Below, piece by piece: positions 41,901-50,887 of a stretch of 64,000 bases of DNA. The DNA comes from Corallococcus macrosporus DSM 14697. Lineage in GTDB: Bacteria > Myxococcota > Myxococcia > Myxococcales > Myxococcaceae. The translations under genes and the position numbers were made by a program. The notes below the pieces were generated by a model, which was not told where the DNA came from, made no database searches, and saw only the letters and a list, made by a program, of their open reading frames with translations. The stretch covers positions 6,172,001-6,236,000 of the forward strand of contig NZ_CP022203.1 of the NCBI RefSeq assembly GCF_002305895.1. The letters are read 5' to 3'. Positions within the stretch are counted from its first letter, which is position 1. Each line of letters starts with the position of its first letter.

Positions 41901-43012
41901 TCACGGGCACCGCCACGCCGGGCGCCACCGTGGACGTGTACCTGGACGGCGACACCACGCCGGTGTGCACCGTCGTCGCCGACGAGACGGGCGACTGGAG
42001 CTGCGCGCTGCCAGAGGACCTGGAGGAAGGGCCGCACACGGCCGTCGTCACCTCCACCTACCCGGGCGCGCCGCAGACGACCACGACGGTGGACTTCGTC
42101 GTCGACCCCACCCCGGCCGCGCCCCCGGTCATCACCGGCCCCACGCCGGACGCCGTGCTGGACACGCAGACGCCCGTGCTGAGCGGCACGGCGGCGCCCG
42201 GTGACGAGGTGACGGTGTACGAGGGCGGCACCGTCCTCTGCACCGCCACGGCCGACGCGGCGGGCAACTGGAGCTGCACGCCCACCACGCCGATGGCCGA
42301 GGGCCCGCACACGGTGACGGCCACGGCCACGCCGCCCGGCGGCAGCCCCAGCCCCACCTCCACGCCCGTCTCGTTCACCATCACCCTGGGCACCACGGAG
42401 GCGCCGGTCATCACCGGGCCCGCCGACGGCGCGGTGCTCGACACGCCGACGCCGCCCCTGAGCGGCACGGCGACGCCCGGTGACGAGGTGACGGTGTACG
42501 AGGGTGACACGGTGCTCTGCACCGCCACCACCAACGACCTGGGCGTGTGGAGCTGCACGCCGACCCAGCCGCTGGAGGATGGCCCGCACACCATCACCGC
42601 CACCGCCACCGACAGCGAGGGCCGCACCAGCGAGCCCTCCGCGCCTGGCGCGTTCATCATCGACACGCAGGCGCCGGACACGTACCTCCCGAGCACGCCG
42701 CCCTCGCGCGGTGGCAACCGGACGGCCACCTTCGACTACGGCTCCTCCGAGGAGGACGTCACCTACGAGTGCAGCCTGGACGGGGGCGCCTTCGAGCCCT
42801 GCCGGGACAGCTATGACGTGGGCGAGGGACAGCACACCCTGCGCGTGCGGGCCACGGACCGCGCGGGCAACGTGGACAGCACCCCCGCGGAGTACACGTG
42901 GGTGGTGGAGCTCACCCGCGCCTTCGCCGGTGGCGGCTGCAGCACGGCGCCCGCCACGTCCTGGCTGGCGCTGCTCGGCCTGCTGGGCCTGCGGCGGAGG
43001 AAGCGCGGCTAG
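38921..43012 (+). CDS. Giant Cys-rich repeat surface protein with MYXO-CTERM sorting signal
   Basis: 1363 residues. The N-terminal signal has the lipobox LSSLSGC (about 17-23). About thirteen Cys-rich DUF4215-type repeats follow, with the core CDDGNTTSGDGCSATC and a downstream ExGYxC (roughly 45-830). A non-repeated beta-rich domain, three Ig-like domains (each with TGTATPGATVDVY-like or SGTAAPGDEVTVYEGG-like blocks) and one further Ig-like domain come next. The protein ends in a MYXO-CTERM tail: GGCS, the hydrophobic LALLGLLGL and RRRKRG. MYXO-CTERM tails are processed by myxosortase and expose the protein on the outer surface. The presence of both a lipobox and a MYXO-CTERM Cys is unusual. 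It is co-transcribed with the OmpA-like gene. Confidence 0.93.
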   Translation: MKTRVFFKTAALCLALLSSLSGCESGGARTAAAPTEPVLVSQAASLVGDGRLEPGEECDDGNTTSGDGCSATGAIEAGYLCHVPGRPCSLASLCGNGTVNSGEACDGDGSDCTADCDLSLCGNGVFDNRSHPSYAQEICDDGNRFEGDGCSRLCEVESGFACAGSPSRCVRAGVTVFNTGVDEHNRRLEAEVAVDPHWFYSGTTTGAATGPRDANDWPQEIQTARFMAAPLGEPVCVYQDFMVPSTTNIAQFRLRLATFNDNDFASASVNGQDFMPTVVNDPAGQPWQKNIFREFGANAPWREGLNRIELCNENEATEPNAFRYLFVDAYDDRCGDGAVSLREECDDNNTTDGDGCSATCGIEAGYGCTGQPSTCAQTCGNGTLNPGEQCDDGNASAGDGCNASCRVEAGYACPTPGQACLMTCGNGAIDPGEQCDDGNAFDSDGCSASCRVERGYECQGAPSTCAPLCGNGTLDAGELCDDGNTALGDGCTNACTLELGYACPTPGQACVQTCGNGNVDPGEQCDDGNLSSQDGCGTECRVEEGYACSAPATGPSVCVQSCGNGALDPNEACDDANTTSGDGCTSGCRVEAGYACSGAPSACATLCGDGIRAGTETCDDGNTTNGDGCSNTCGVEPGWSCPGAGTVCFNTCGNGTVDSGETCDDGNADAGDGCSGSCRVENGYTCSGAPSVCATTCGDGTRAGNEVCDDGNLNNGDGCSSRCLLEDGQPCNASGVCESGICNPDTNTCISPNACGNGILDEGELCDDGDTTAGDGCSNTCAIEDGFGCTGIPSVCAVTCGDGIQADSEACDDGNTTPGDGCSATCTVEAGAACQTADVREFITRQGNTDCTQVTDIDAPVLPDAAIQAALGVPGRYRIRYVSGAVSYSGGVNWRPGVIGVSANAGAQVQGFSLGYTAGSGAATRAEALPLGFPLSRDFTAATGDVRIALIDLDCDQANNSDTAVTYRVDALSICQTAPVITSPTPGGTAGEEVTGTATPGATVDVYLDGDTTPVCTVVADETGDWSCALPEDLEEGPHTAVVTSTYPGAPQTTTTVDFVVDPTPAAPPVITGPTPDAVLDTQTPVLSGTAAPGDEVTVYEGGTVLCTATADAAGNWSCTPTTPMAEGPHTVTATATPPGGSPSPTSTPVSFTITLGTTEAPVITGPADGAVLDTPTPPLSGTATPGDEVTVYEGDTVLCTATTNDLGVWSCTPTQPLEDGPHTITATATDSEGRTSEPSAPGAFIIDTQAPDTYLPSTPPSRGGNRTATFDYGSSEEDVTYECSLDGGAFEPCRDSYDVGEGQHTLRVRATDRAGNVDSTPAEYTWVVELTRAFAGGGCSTAPATSWLALLGLLGLRRRKRG
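39085..41410 (+). repeat. Tandem Cys-rich repeats at DNA and protein level
   Basis: About 13 copies of a 120-200 bp unit encode variants of CDDGNTTSGDGCSxxC followed by a Glu-rich strand and another Cys. Several copies share long near-identical DNA runs (for example around 40080, 40200, 40480 and 40760), so recombination could change copy number. A separate duplication of an Ig-like unit lies at about 42130-42340 and 42400-42600. Confidence 0.8.
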
Positions 43013-43061
43013 GGGCTGACCGCGACACCCTTCCGCCGGGAGGTCCCCCCCTCAGAGGCCG

Positions 43062-43092
43062 CTCCGCCGGCCTCGTGGGCCTCCCGGCGGAG
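43062..43092 (+). terminator. Hairpin between the Cys-rich gene and the kinase gene
   Basis: CTCCGCCGG at 43062-43070 pairs with CCGGCGGAG at 43084-43092, followed by TCTCCCCC. It lies 50-80 bp after the Cys-rich protein stop and just before the kinase start. It may end the operon or dampen read-through into the kinase gene. Confidence 0.55.
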
Positions 43093-43129
43093 TCTCCCCC
43101 TGCCACGCGCCAGCCCGTATGCTGGGGCC

Positions 43130-46100
43130 GTGCACGTGGCAGGGCGATTGAATGAGACGTATGAGGAGGAGCTCCTCCTCGCGATGGACGAAGGGTTGCT
43201 CTCCGGCGAGGAGGCGGCGGCCCTGCGCGAGGAAGCGCTCCGCCTGCGGCGTGGCCCCCTGGAGCTGCTGCGGGAGCGAGGCCGGCTGTCCGAGGACTCG
43301 ATGCTGGCGCTCCGCGAGGAGCTCGCCGCCGAGAGCACGGACCCGGGCGCCGCCCGTCCCCTCGAGGCCGCCACGCTGACGCCCGTCACGCCGGGCGTGG
43401 CCCCGCCCCCCGCCGCCGAGCCGGACGGCCCCACCTTCCCGGTGCCGGACTGGGACCGCTACCAGCCGGTGCGCTTCCTGGGCCAGGGCGGCATGGGCCG
43501 GGTGTTCCTGGCGTATGACCCCATGCTCCGCCGCAACGTGGCGCTGAAGTTCGTGCGCGGGGACGACCCGGAGCTGGCCCGGCGCTTCCTCTCCGAGGCC
43601 CGCGCCCAGGCCCGCGTCCGGCATGAGCGGGTGTGCGAGGTGTACGAGGTCGGCGAGGTGCGCGGCCGGGGCTACATCGCCATGCGCTACGTGGACGGAC
43701 AGCCGCTGGGGCAGCTCGCGCGCTCGCTCACGCTGGAGCAGAAGGTGGTGGTGCTGCGCCAGGCCGCCGAGGGCGTGCACGCCGCCCACGGCGCGGGCCT
43801 CATCCACCGCGACATCAAGCCAGGCAACATCCTGGTGGAGCGCACCGAGGACGGCGGGCTGGCCCCCTTCGTCATGGACTTCGGCCTGGCGCGCGACTGG
43901 CGCGAGGACGGCGCCGCGCCCAACGCCGTGCAGGGCACCCCGCGCTACATGGCCCCGGAGCAGGCGCGCGGCGAGGTGTCCCGCCTGGACCGGCGCGCGG
44001 ACGTCTACAGCCTGGGCGCCACGCTCTACTCGCTGCTCACCGGCCGGCCGCCCTTCACCGGCGCCACCGAGGCGGAGGTCATCACCCGGCTCCAGCACGA
44101 GGAGCCGGCGCCGCCGCGCGCGCTCGACGCCGACATCCCGTCGGACCTGGAGGCCATCGTCCTCAAGTGCCTGGAGAAGCAGCGGCCCGCCCGCTACGAC
44201 TCGGCGCGGGCGCTGGCGGAGGACCTGCAGCGGTTCCTCGACGGCGAGCCCGTCCTGGCGCGCCAGGGCCTGGGCTACCGCCTGCGCCGCAAGGCCCGCA
44301 AGCACCGGGTGGCGCTGACGCTGGGCTCGGCGGCGCTGACGGTGGTGCTGCTGGCGCTCATCCAGACGGCCATCGCCCGCGGCGAGGTGGCCGAGCGCGA
44401 GCGCCTCACGCGCCGCTTCACCGAACGGGTGGAGCGCATCGAGGCCTCGGCGCGCTACTCCGCCCTCTCACGCCTGCACGACACCCGCGAGGACCGGCGC
44501 GAGCTGCGCGCCAGCATGGACGCGCTGGAGGCCGAGGTGCGCGAGGCCGGCCCCCACGCGCTGGGCCCCGGCCAGTACGCCCTGGGCCGCGCGCTGCTCG
44601 TGCTGGATGACCGGGACGCCGCACGGAAACGCCTGGAGGCCGCGTGGGCCCAGGGCTACCGCGAGCCCCGGGTGGCCTGGGCCCTGGCGCAGGTGCTGGG
44701 AGACCTCTACCAGGAGCGGCTGCTGCTGGACGTGGAGCGCCGCAGCCCGGAGCAGCGCGAGCTGCGCCGCAAGGAGCTGGAGCAGGACTACCGGGACCCG
44801 GCGCTGGCCTACCTGCGCCAGGCGGAAGGCCCGGACGTCCCCGTCCCGCCGCTGTACGTGAAGGCGCTCTTCGCCTTCTACGAGGGCCGCCACGAAGAGG
44901 CGCTGACGCACCTGGAGGCCATGGGCCGCGCGCAGCCCTGGTTCTACGAGGCGCCGCTGCTGCAAGGCGACGTGCTCCTGGCCCGGGCCACGCAGCGCTG
45001 GCACCAGGGTGACAAGGCCGGCTCGCAGGAGGACCTGGACGCGGGCCGCCGCGCGTATACGGCGGCCATCGCCACCGCGGAGAGCCAGCCCACCGGGCAC
45101 TACGTCCTGGCGCGCCTGGAGCTGGCCGCGCTGGTGATGGAGCTGTACGGCGAAGGCAACGTGCTGCCCTACTACGAGCGCGGCGTGGAGGCGGCGACCC
45201 GCGCGCTCACCGCCGCGCCGGACCACCACCGCGCGCTCGTCGTCCTCTCCCGCCTGCACCGCCGGCTCGCGGAGCAGCGCACCAGCCAGGGCCGCCAGGA
45301 CGCGGAGCCGCTGCTGGAGAAGTCCATCCACGCCGCGCGCGAGGCCCTGGCCCTGGCTCCGCCGGCAGACCGCGTCGCGCTGGAGCTGGCCATCACCCAC
45401 CGGCTCTGGGCCCGCTACCTGCAGGAGCGCGGGCAGGACCCGGGCGAGCAGCTCCGCCTGTCGATTGAAGCCTTCGAGCGCCTGCGCCCCGAGGAGCGCG
45501 ACTACGCCTTCCACGCCAACCTGGGGCTGACGTACCAGGTGTGGGCGGACGCGGAGGCGGAGCGCGGCGTGGACCCGCTGGCGCACCAGGGCAAGGCCAT
45601 TGACGCGTACCTCGCCGCCATCCGCGTGCGGGAGCACCAGGCGGACGCGTGGATCAACCTGGGCAACGCGCTGAGAAGGCGCGCCTCCACGCCGGGCGCC
45701 ACGGACGCCGCGGGGGACCTGACGCGGGCCCGCGACGCGCTCGCGAAGGCGCTGGCCTTGAACCCCGGCAACGTCGTGGCGTGCTTCCGGGGCGCCGAAA
45801 TCTCCGAGCAGCTCGCCCGCTGGCGCTGGAGCCACGGCGAGCCCCATGAAGCGGACCTGGAGCATGCGCTGTCCCTGTTCCGCCAGGGGCTGGACATCAA
45901 CGCGAAGCTGCCCCCGCTGCACAACGGCCTGGGCGCGGCGCTGCTGTGGCATGCGGAGCAGCGCTGGGAGGAAGGCGGCGACACCGCGCCGCTGCTCGAA
46001 CAGGCCCAGGCGGCCTTCGAGGAGGCGCGGCGGCTGGCGCCCAAGCAGGCCTATGCCCACAACAACCTGGGCGAGGTGTGGCTGCGGCGAGCCACCATCC

Positions 46101-46801
46101 AGGCCGCGCGCGGGGAGGACCCGCGCCCCAGCGGCCGCGCCGCCGTTGAGGCCTACCAACAGGCCCTCTCGCTCCAGGAAGGAGACGCCGACCTCTGGGC
46201 CAACCTGGGACGTGCCCAGACGCTGCTGGCCACCTGGCGCCTGGAGCGCGGCGGAGCCCCTGGCCAGGCGCTGTCCCGGGCCGAGGCGTCCCTGGCGCGC
46301 GCCAGCTCGCTGAACGCACGCCAGGCCCACATCTGGCGCAACCTGGGCGAGCTGCGGGCCCTCCAAGCGCGGTGGCTGGCGCGGCGCGACACCGTGAAGG
46401 ACGCGGACTTCGAAGCCGCGGCCGAGGCGTTCCAGCAGGCCCTGACGCTGGCGCCCCGGCGCCACGACTTCCGGCTGGAGGCCGCGCGCTTCCAGCTCGC
46501 CTGGGCCGAGTGGCGGCAGCGCGCGGGCATGGACTCGGCCCCCCCCCTGGCGCGCGGCCTGACGCTCGTCGAGGAGGTCCTGGCCGTCCGTCCCGGGTGG
46601 GCCCGTGCCCTGGCGCTTCGCGGCGGCCTGCGGGTGGCGCTGGCGGAAACGCCCGCCGCCCTGGAGCAGCGGCAGGCGTGGCGCGCCGAGGGGCAGGAGG
46701 CGCTGCGGCAGGCGTTGGCCCGCAACCCCCTGCTGGAATCCGAATGGAGGAGCCGGCTCGTCACGGCCCACGAGCCATGGGCCGGCCCTCCCCTGCCCTG
46801 A
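43130..46801 (+). CDS. Ser/Thr protein kinase with transmembrane segment and long TPR tail
   Basis: 1223 residues from a GTG at 43130. A short helical N-terminal region (1-75) and a Pro/Ala linker precede a Hanks-type kinase domain (about 110-375). That domain has the Gly loop LGQGGMGRVF, Lys140 (VALKFV), the catalytic loop HRDIKPGN (226-233), DFG (250-252) and MAPEQAR. A single membrane segment lies at about 394-416. About 800 residues of TPR-like helical repeats follow, as in ALAWLAE-type and AHNNLGEVWLRRATIQAA units. The kinase domain appears complete and active, with its tail outside the membrane. It follows the surface-protein operon, so it could sense the state of that surface layer; this is inference. 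Confidence 0.93.
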   Translation: MHVAGRLNETYEEELLLAMDEGLLSGEEAAALREEALRLRRGPLELLRERGRLSEDSMLALREELAAESTDPGAARPLEAATLTPVTPGVAPPPAAEPDGPTFPVPDWDRYQPVRFLGQGGMGRVFLAYDPMLRRNVALKFVRGDDPELARRFLSEARAQARVRHERVCEVYEVGEVRGRGYIAMRYVDGQPLGQLARSLTLEQKVVVLRQAAEGVHAAHGAGLIHRDIKPGNILVERTEDGGLAPFVMDFGLARDWREDGAAPNAVQGTPRYMAPEQARGEVSRLDRRADVYSLGATLYSLLTGRPPFTGATEAEVITRLQHEEPAPPRALDADIPSDLEAIVLKCLEKQRPARYDSARALAEDLQRFLDGEPVLARQGLGYRLRRKARKHRVALTLGSAALTVVLLALIQTAIARGEVAERERLTRRFTERVERIEASARYSALSRLHDTREDRRELRASMDALEAEVREAGPHALGPGQYALGRALLVLDDRDAARKRLEAAWAQGYREPRVAWALAQVLGDLYQERLLLDVERRSPEQRELRRKELEQDYRDPALAYLRQAEGPDVPVPPLYVKALFAFYEGRHEEALTHLEAMGRAQPWFYEAPLLQGDVLLARATQRWHQGDKAGSQEDLDAGRRAYTAAIATAESQPTGHYVLARLELAALVMELYGEGNVLPYYERGVEAATRALTAAPDHHRALVVLSRLHRRLAEQRTSQGRQDAEPLLEKSIHAAREALALAPPADRVALELAITHRLWARYLQERGQDPGEQLRLSIEAFERLRPEERDYAFHANLGLTYQVWADAEAERGVDPLAHQGKAIDAYLAAIRVREHQADAWINLGNALRRRASTPGATDAAGDLTRARDALAKALALNPGNVVACFRGAEISEQLARWRWSHGEPHEADLEHALSLFRQGLDINAKLPPLHNGLGAALLWHAEQRWEEGGDTAPLLEQAQAAFEEARRLAPKQAYAHNNLGEVWLRRATIQAARGEDPRPSGRAAVEAYQQALSLQEGDADLWANLGRAQTLLATWRLERGGAPGQALSRAEASLARASSLNARQAHIWRNLGELRALQARWLARRDTVKDADFEAAAEAFQQALTLAPRRHDFRLEAARFQLAWAEWRQRAGMDSAPPLARGLTLVEEVLAVRPGWARALALRGGLRVALAETPAALEQRQAWRAEGQEALRQALARNPLLESEWRSRLVTAHEPWAGPPLP

Positions 46802-46814
46802 GACGGCGCGGGAC

Positions 46815-47162
46815 TCAGGCCTCTGGCGGGTCCGTCGTCACGTCCAGGTTCCCGTTCTTCGTCTCCAGCTCGCTGCCATGGTGCGACGAGCCGGACCCGC
46901 CGGGGACATTCACCGTGAACGGATACGTGCCGACCGCGGCCCCTTCGGAGACGGCGTCGTCCTTCGCCTCCTTCAGGTTGGAGGAGTTGTCCAGGGAGAT
47001 GGACGCCGTGCTGTCCAGGCACGTGGGCGGGTACACCGTCGCGTTGGTGACGCCGGTCGACGTGTCGATCCAGAAACGGACGGTATCCCCGTGCCGGACC
47101 TTGTTGTTGGGGATGTAGCTCAGGTCCCCCGACTTCTTGATGACGACGGTGACGATGGCCAT
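46815..47162 (-). CDS. Small beta-strand-rich protein under a sigma-54 promoter, function unknown
   Basis: 115 residues from the ATG at 47162, with AGGAG ten bases upstream. There is no signal peptide. Alternating hydrophobic strands (AIVTVVIKKSGDLSYIP, GDTVRFWIDTSTGVTNATVY, GTYPFTVNVPGGSGSSHHGS) suggest a small beta-sandwich resembling the cupredoxin or immunoglobulin-like type. There is one Cys (PPTCLDS) and a His pair near the C-terminus. That is not enough to claim a copper site. It is transcribed from the -24/-12 promoter at 47220-47235, directly downstream of an enhancer-binding protein gene. It is convergent with the kinase gene, 13 bp apart. I recognise no family. Confidence 0.75.
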   Translation of the reverse strand: MAIVTVVIKKSGDLSYIPNNKVRHGDTVRFWIDTSTGVTNATVYPPTCLDSTASISLDNSSNLKEAKDDAVSEGAAVGTYPFTVNVPGGSGSSHHGSELETKNGNLDVTTDPPEA

Positions 47163-47219
47163 GGGCCGTGGCTCCTGTGCCCCGCTGGGGCGTGTGATGA
47201 ATGACTGACGGCTGTGATT

Positions 47220-47235
47220 TGCAGACACCGTACCA
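47220..47235 (-). promoter_or_regulatory. Sigma-54 (-24/-12) promoter of the small beta-rich protein
   Basis: Read on the minus strand, 47235 to 47220 is TGGTACGGTGTCTGCA. GG and GC are exactly 10 bases apart, and it matches the consensus except at two positions. It is about 58 bp from the start codon and 60-105 bp downstream of the paired enhancer-like sites. Confidence 0.75.
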
Positions 47236-47297
47236 GACAGGTCTGCTGGGCTGGGCCTCCAAGGAAACCCATCCGGTTCCATTCGCCGAAGGCGCGT

Positions 47298-47339
47298 GGA
47301 CACGTCAGCCGAACCCACCCGGTCCGGTTTGACGTGTCA
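47298..47339. promoter_or_regulatory. Inverted pair of GGACACGTCA/TGACGTGTCA sites, probable enhancer
   Basis: GGACACGTCA lies at 47298-47307 and its near-complement TGACGTGTCA at 47330-47339, with starts 32 bp apart (three helical turns). The pair lies immediately after the stop codon of the enhancer-binding protein gene and upstream of the sigma-54 promoter at 47220-47235. It matches the pair at 36845-36896. Confidence 0.65.
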
Positions 47340-47346
47340 GCCCAGG

Positions 47347-48954
<1,608 letters not shown>

Positions 48955-49124
48955 GGGTATTCGCGTGAGTCCTGGGATACCCGTTCAGCCTACACCCCCG
49001 GACGCCCGCGCGTCGGGTTCATCCACCGGGGAAACGACGTGAGAATCCGGTGGGTTGGGGGAGCTGGCCGGTGCCAGGGGCGCGACCTGTCCTCCTCGCG
49101 CAGCCGCCAACCTCCGGACCCCCT

Positions 49125-49433
49125 ATGGGCCACGTCTACATCCTCCGAGACTTCGCTTCCCCGCACGAGGGGCGCTCGCGCACCGTCCGCATCTACACAC
49201 CGGATGCGGATGACGCCTCACCTGACAGGTCCTTCTCCGTCCTCGACATGCAGGACGGGCAGAACGTGTTCGCCCATCCGGAGTCCGCGCGCTTCGACAC
49301 CTGGTGCGCCAACCTCACGAGCGAGCGCATCACGCAGGACGCGTACGCCCAGAAGAAGGCGGAGCGCCTCACACGATGGACGCGGCGGCCCGCTGCACCT
49401 GGGGCACGCCGGGCAGCGTGGGCGCCGGGTTGA
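49125..49433 (+). pseudogene. Truncated esterase/alpha-beta hydrolase fragment
   Basis: From the ATG at 49125 the frame reads MGHVYILRDFASPHEGRSRT and then a segment ending LDMQDGQNVFAHPESARFDT, WCANLTSERI. This is the N-terminal part of a putative-esterase-type alpha/beta hydrolase (enterochelin-esterase-like), normally around 250-300 residues. Homology stops near 49350. From 49369 the sequence is the 3' end of the convergent regulator gene, so the last codons are antisense to it. The nucleophile Ser and the His are absent. It is a decayed remnant cut by a deletion or rearrangement. The region 48955-49124 holds the promoter of the enhancer-binding protein and no gene. Confidence 0.7.
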
Positions 49434-50868
49434 GCGCCTGGACCAGCAGCGCGCGCAGCGCGTCCGCCAGGTCATCCCCCGAGCCTAGCGCCCCCGCCGG
49501 AGCCCCCTGCAGCGCCGCGGGGACCTCCGCGCCCACCACCACCACCGGCATCCGGACCTCCCAGGCCAGGTAGTGCGCGAGCCGCACGGAGGGCTCGGCC
49601 ACGTCCATCAGCAGCGCGCCCATGGCGCCCGCCGTGAAGGGGCGCCAGAGCGGACGCGCCGCCTCCGCCGGAGGCAGCACGCAGAAGTCCAGGCGCAGCA
49701 CCTCGCTGAGCACCAGCCGCCCCAGCGTGCCGAAGCCGCTCTTCACCGCGGTGGGCTCGGCGGACAGCGCCTCCATGCCGGGCATGCGCGAAAGGACCCG
49801 CCGGGCCGCGCCCGCGTTGCTGCCGCACACGAAGATCTTCGCGGTGGCCACCTTCGCCGGCGCCCGCGTGCGGAGGATGCGGCCGCGCAGCGCGTGGACC
49901 TCCGCCGCGCCCAGCAGCTCGCCGGACGTCGCCTCCACGCCGTCCCCGTCCGCGGCCCTCGCCACGCCCCGCTGCATCAGCGTGGTGAGGACGTTGAGCA
50001 CTTCCAAATCCGTGGCCGGCGCCAGGTCCAGCACCTCGCCCAGGGCGCGCGGCTGGCGGATGAGGTCCACCACCTGCTGCGTCACCGGGTGCTGGTCCCC
50101 TTGCAGGTCCGCGTCCGGCGCCAGCATCAGCCGCGTGTGGCGCGGCGGCAGGCCGGGCATCAGCCGGTTCACCTCGTCCGACTGGCGCATGCCCTCCAGC
50201 AGCGCGTCATCCATGCCGCGGTTGATGCGCGGCTTCGCCACGTTTCCGCCCGGCGAGAAGGTGAACGTCCCATCCACCCACGCCAGCAGGCGGAACAGGG
50301 CCTTCTCCCCTTCCACGCGCCCCAGCTTCGCGTTCACGGGGCGGCCCTCGGCGACGGCGATCTCACCCCGGTCGTTGCCGCGCTCCAGCGTCAGCTTGCC
50401 GCTGCGCCGGTTCATGCCCAGCAACTGCATCAGGTCCGGGATGCTGAGCTGGCTGAGCGAGCCCTCGATTTCCTGCTGCTCGCTCTTGAGGTCCTTGGCC
50501 GCCTCGCTGCGGCGGAAGATGTGCTCGATGCGGCTGAGCACCTCGTCCAGGTTGAAGGGCTTGCGCAGGTAGCCGTCGCGCAGGCCGCGCAGCCGGTCCG
50601 ACTCGAAGCTCGCGGTGGTGAGCACCACCGGGATGTCCTCGGTGCGCGGGTTGGTGCGCAGAATCTGGATGAAGGTGCGCGCGTCCAGCAGCCGGCAGGC
50701 CTCGTCGAACAGCGTGAGATCCGGGTGGCGCAGCACGGCCACCTCCAGCGCCCGCGAGCCGTCCGGCGCGTAGTGCACCTGGTAGCCCTTGGTGCGCAGC
50801 GCGCGCGACAGCGAACGCACGGACTCGAGGTCGGGGTCGGCGATGAGGATTTTCCGGACCGGGGCCAC
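49369..50868 (-). CDS. Receiver-DUF4388 regulator with degenerate GTPase-like C-terminus
   Basis: 499 residues. An N-terminal receiver domain (about 5-120) has Asp55 (DLTLFDEAC) and the Lys of LRKPF. A DUF4388/PATAN domain follows (about 133-207, GSLSQLSIPDLMQLLGM and GKLTLERGNDRGEIAV). The C-terminal half contains AKIFVCGSNAGAARRVL, PTAVKSGFGTLG and ARPLWRPFTAGAMGALLMDV. These run in the order of a MglA/Ras-like GTPase, but the P-loop lacks GKT. It is thus a probable pseudo-GTPase fused to a phosphoryl-receiver. DUF4388 proteins interact with other regulators. It lies 19 bp downstream of a receiver-GAF-GGDEF gene in the same unit. Confidence 0.85.
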   Translation of the reverse strand: MAPVRKILIADPDLESVRSLSRALRTKGYQVHYAPDGSRALEVAVLRHPDLTLFDEACRLLDARTFIQILRTNPRTEDIPVVLTTASFESDRLRGLRDGYLRKPFNLDEVLSRIEHIFRRSEAAKDLKSEQQEIEGSLSQLSIPDLMQLLGMNRRSGKLTLERGNDRGEIAVAEGRPVNAKLGRVEGEKALFRLLAWVDGTFTFSPGGNVAKPRINRGMDDALLEGMRQSDEVNRLMPGLPPRHTRLMLAPDADLQGDQHPVTQQVVDLIRQPRALGEVLDLAPATDLEVLNVLTTLMQRGVARAADGDGVEATSGELLGAAEVHALRGRILRTRAPAKVATAKIFVCGSNAGAARRVLSRMPGMEALSAEPTAVKSGFGTLGRLVLSEVLRLDFCVLPPAEAARPLWRPFTAGAMGALLMDVAEPSVRLAHYLAWEVRMPVVVVGAEVPAALQGAPAGALGSGDDLADALRALLVQALNPAPTLPGVPQVQRAAASIV

Positions 50869-50887
50869 GGTGGCGCTCCGCTTCGTG

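Noticed and set aside
46962-47160. Blue copper (cupredoxin) site in the small beta-rich protein
   Set aside because: The strands are compatible but the order of His, Cys, His and Met ligands is not present.
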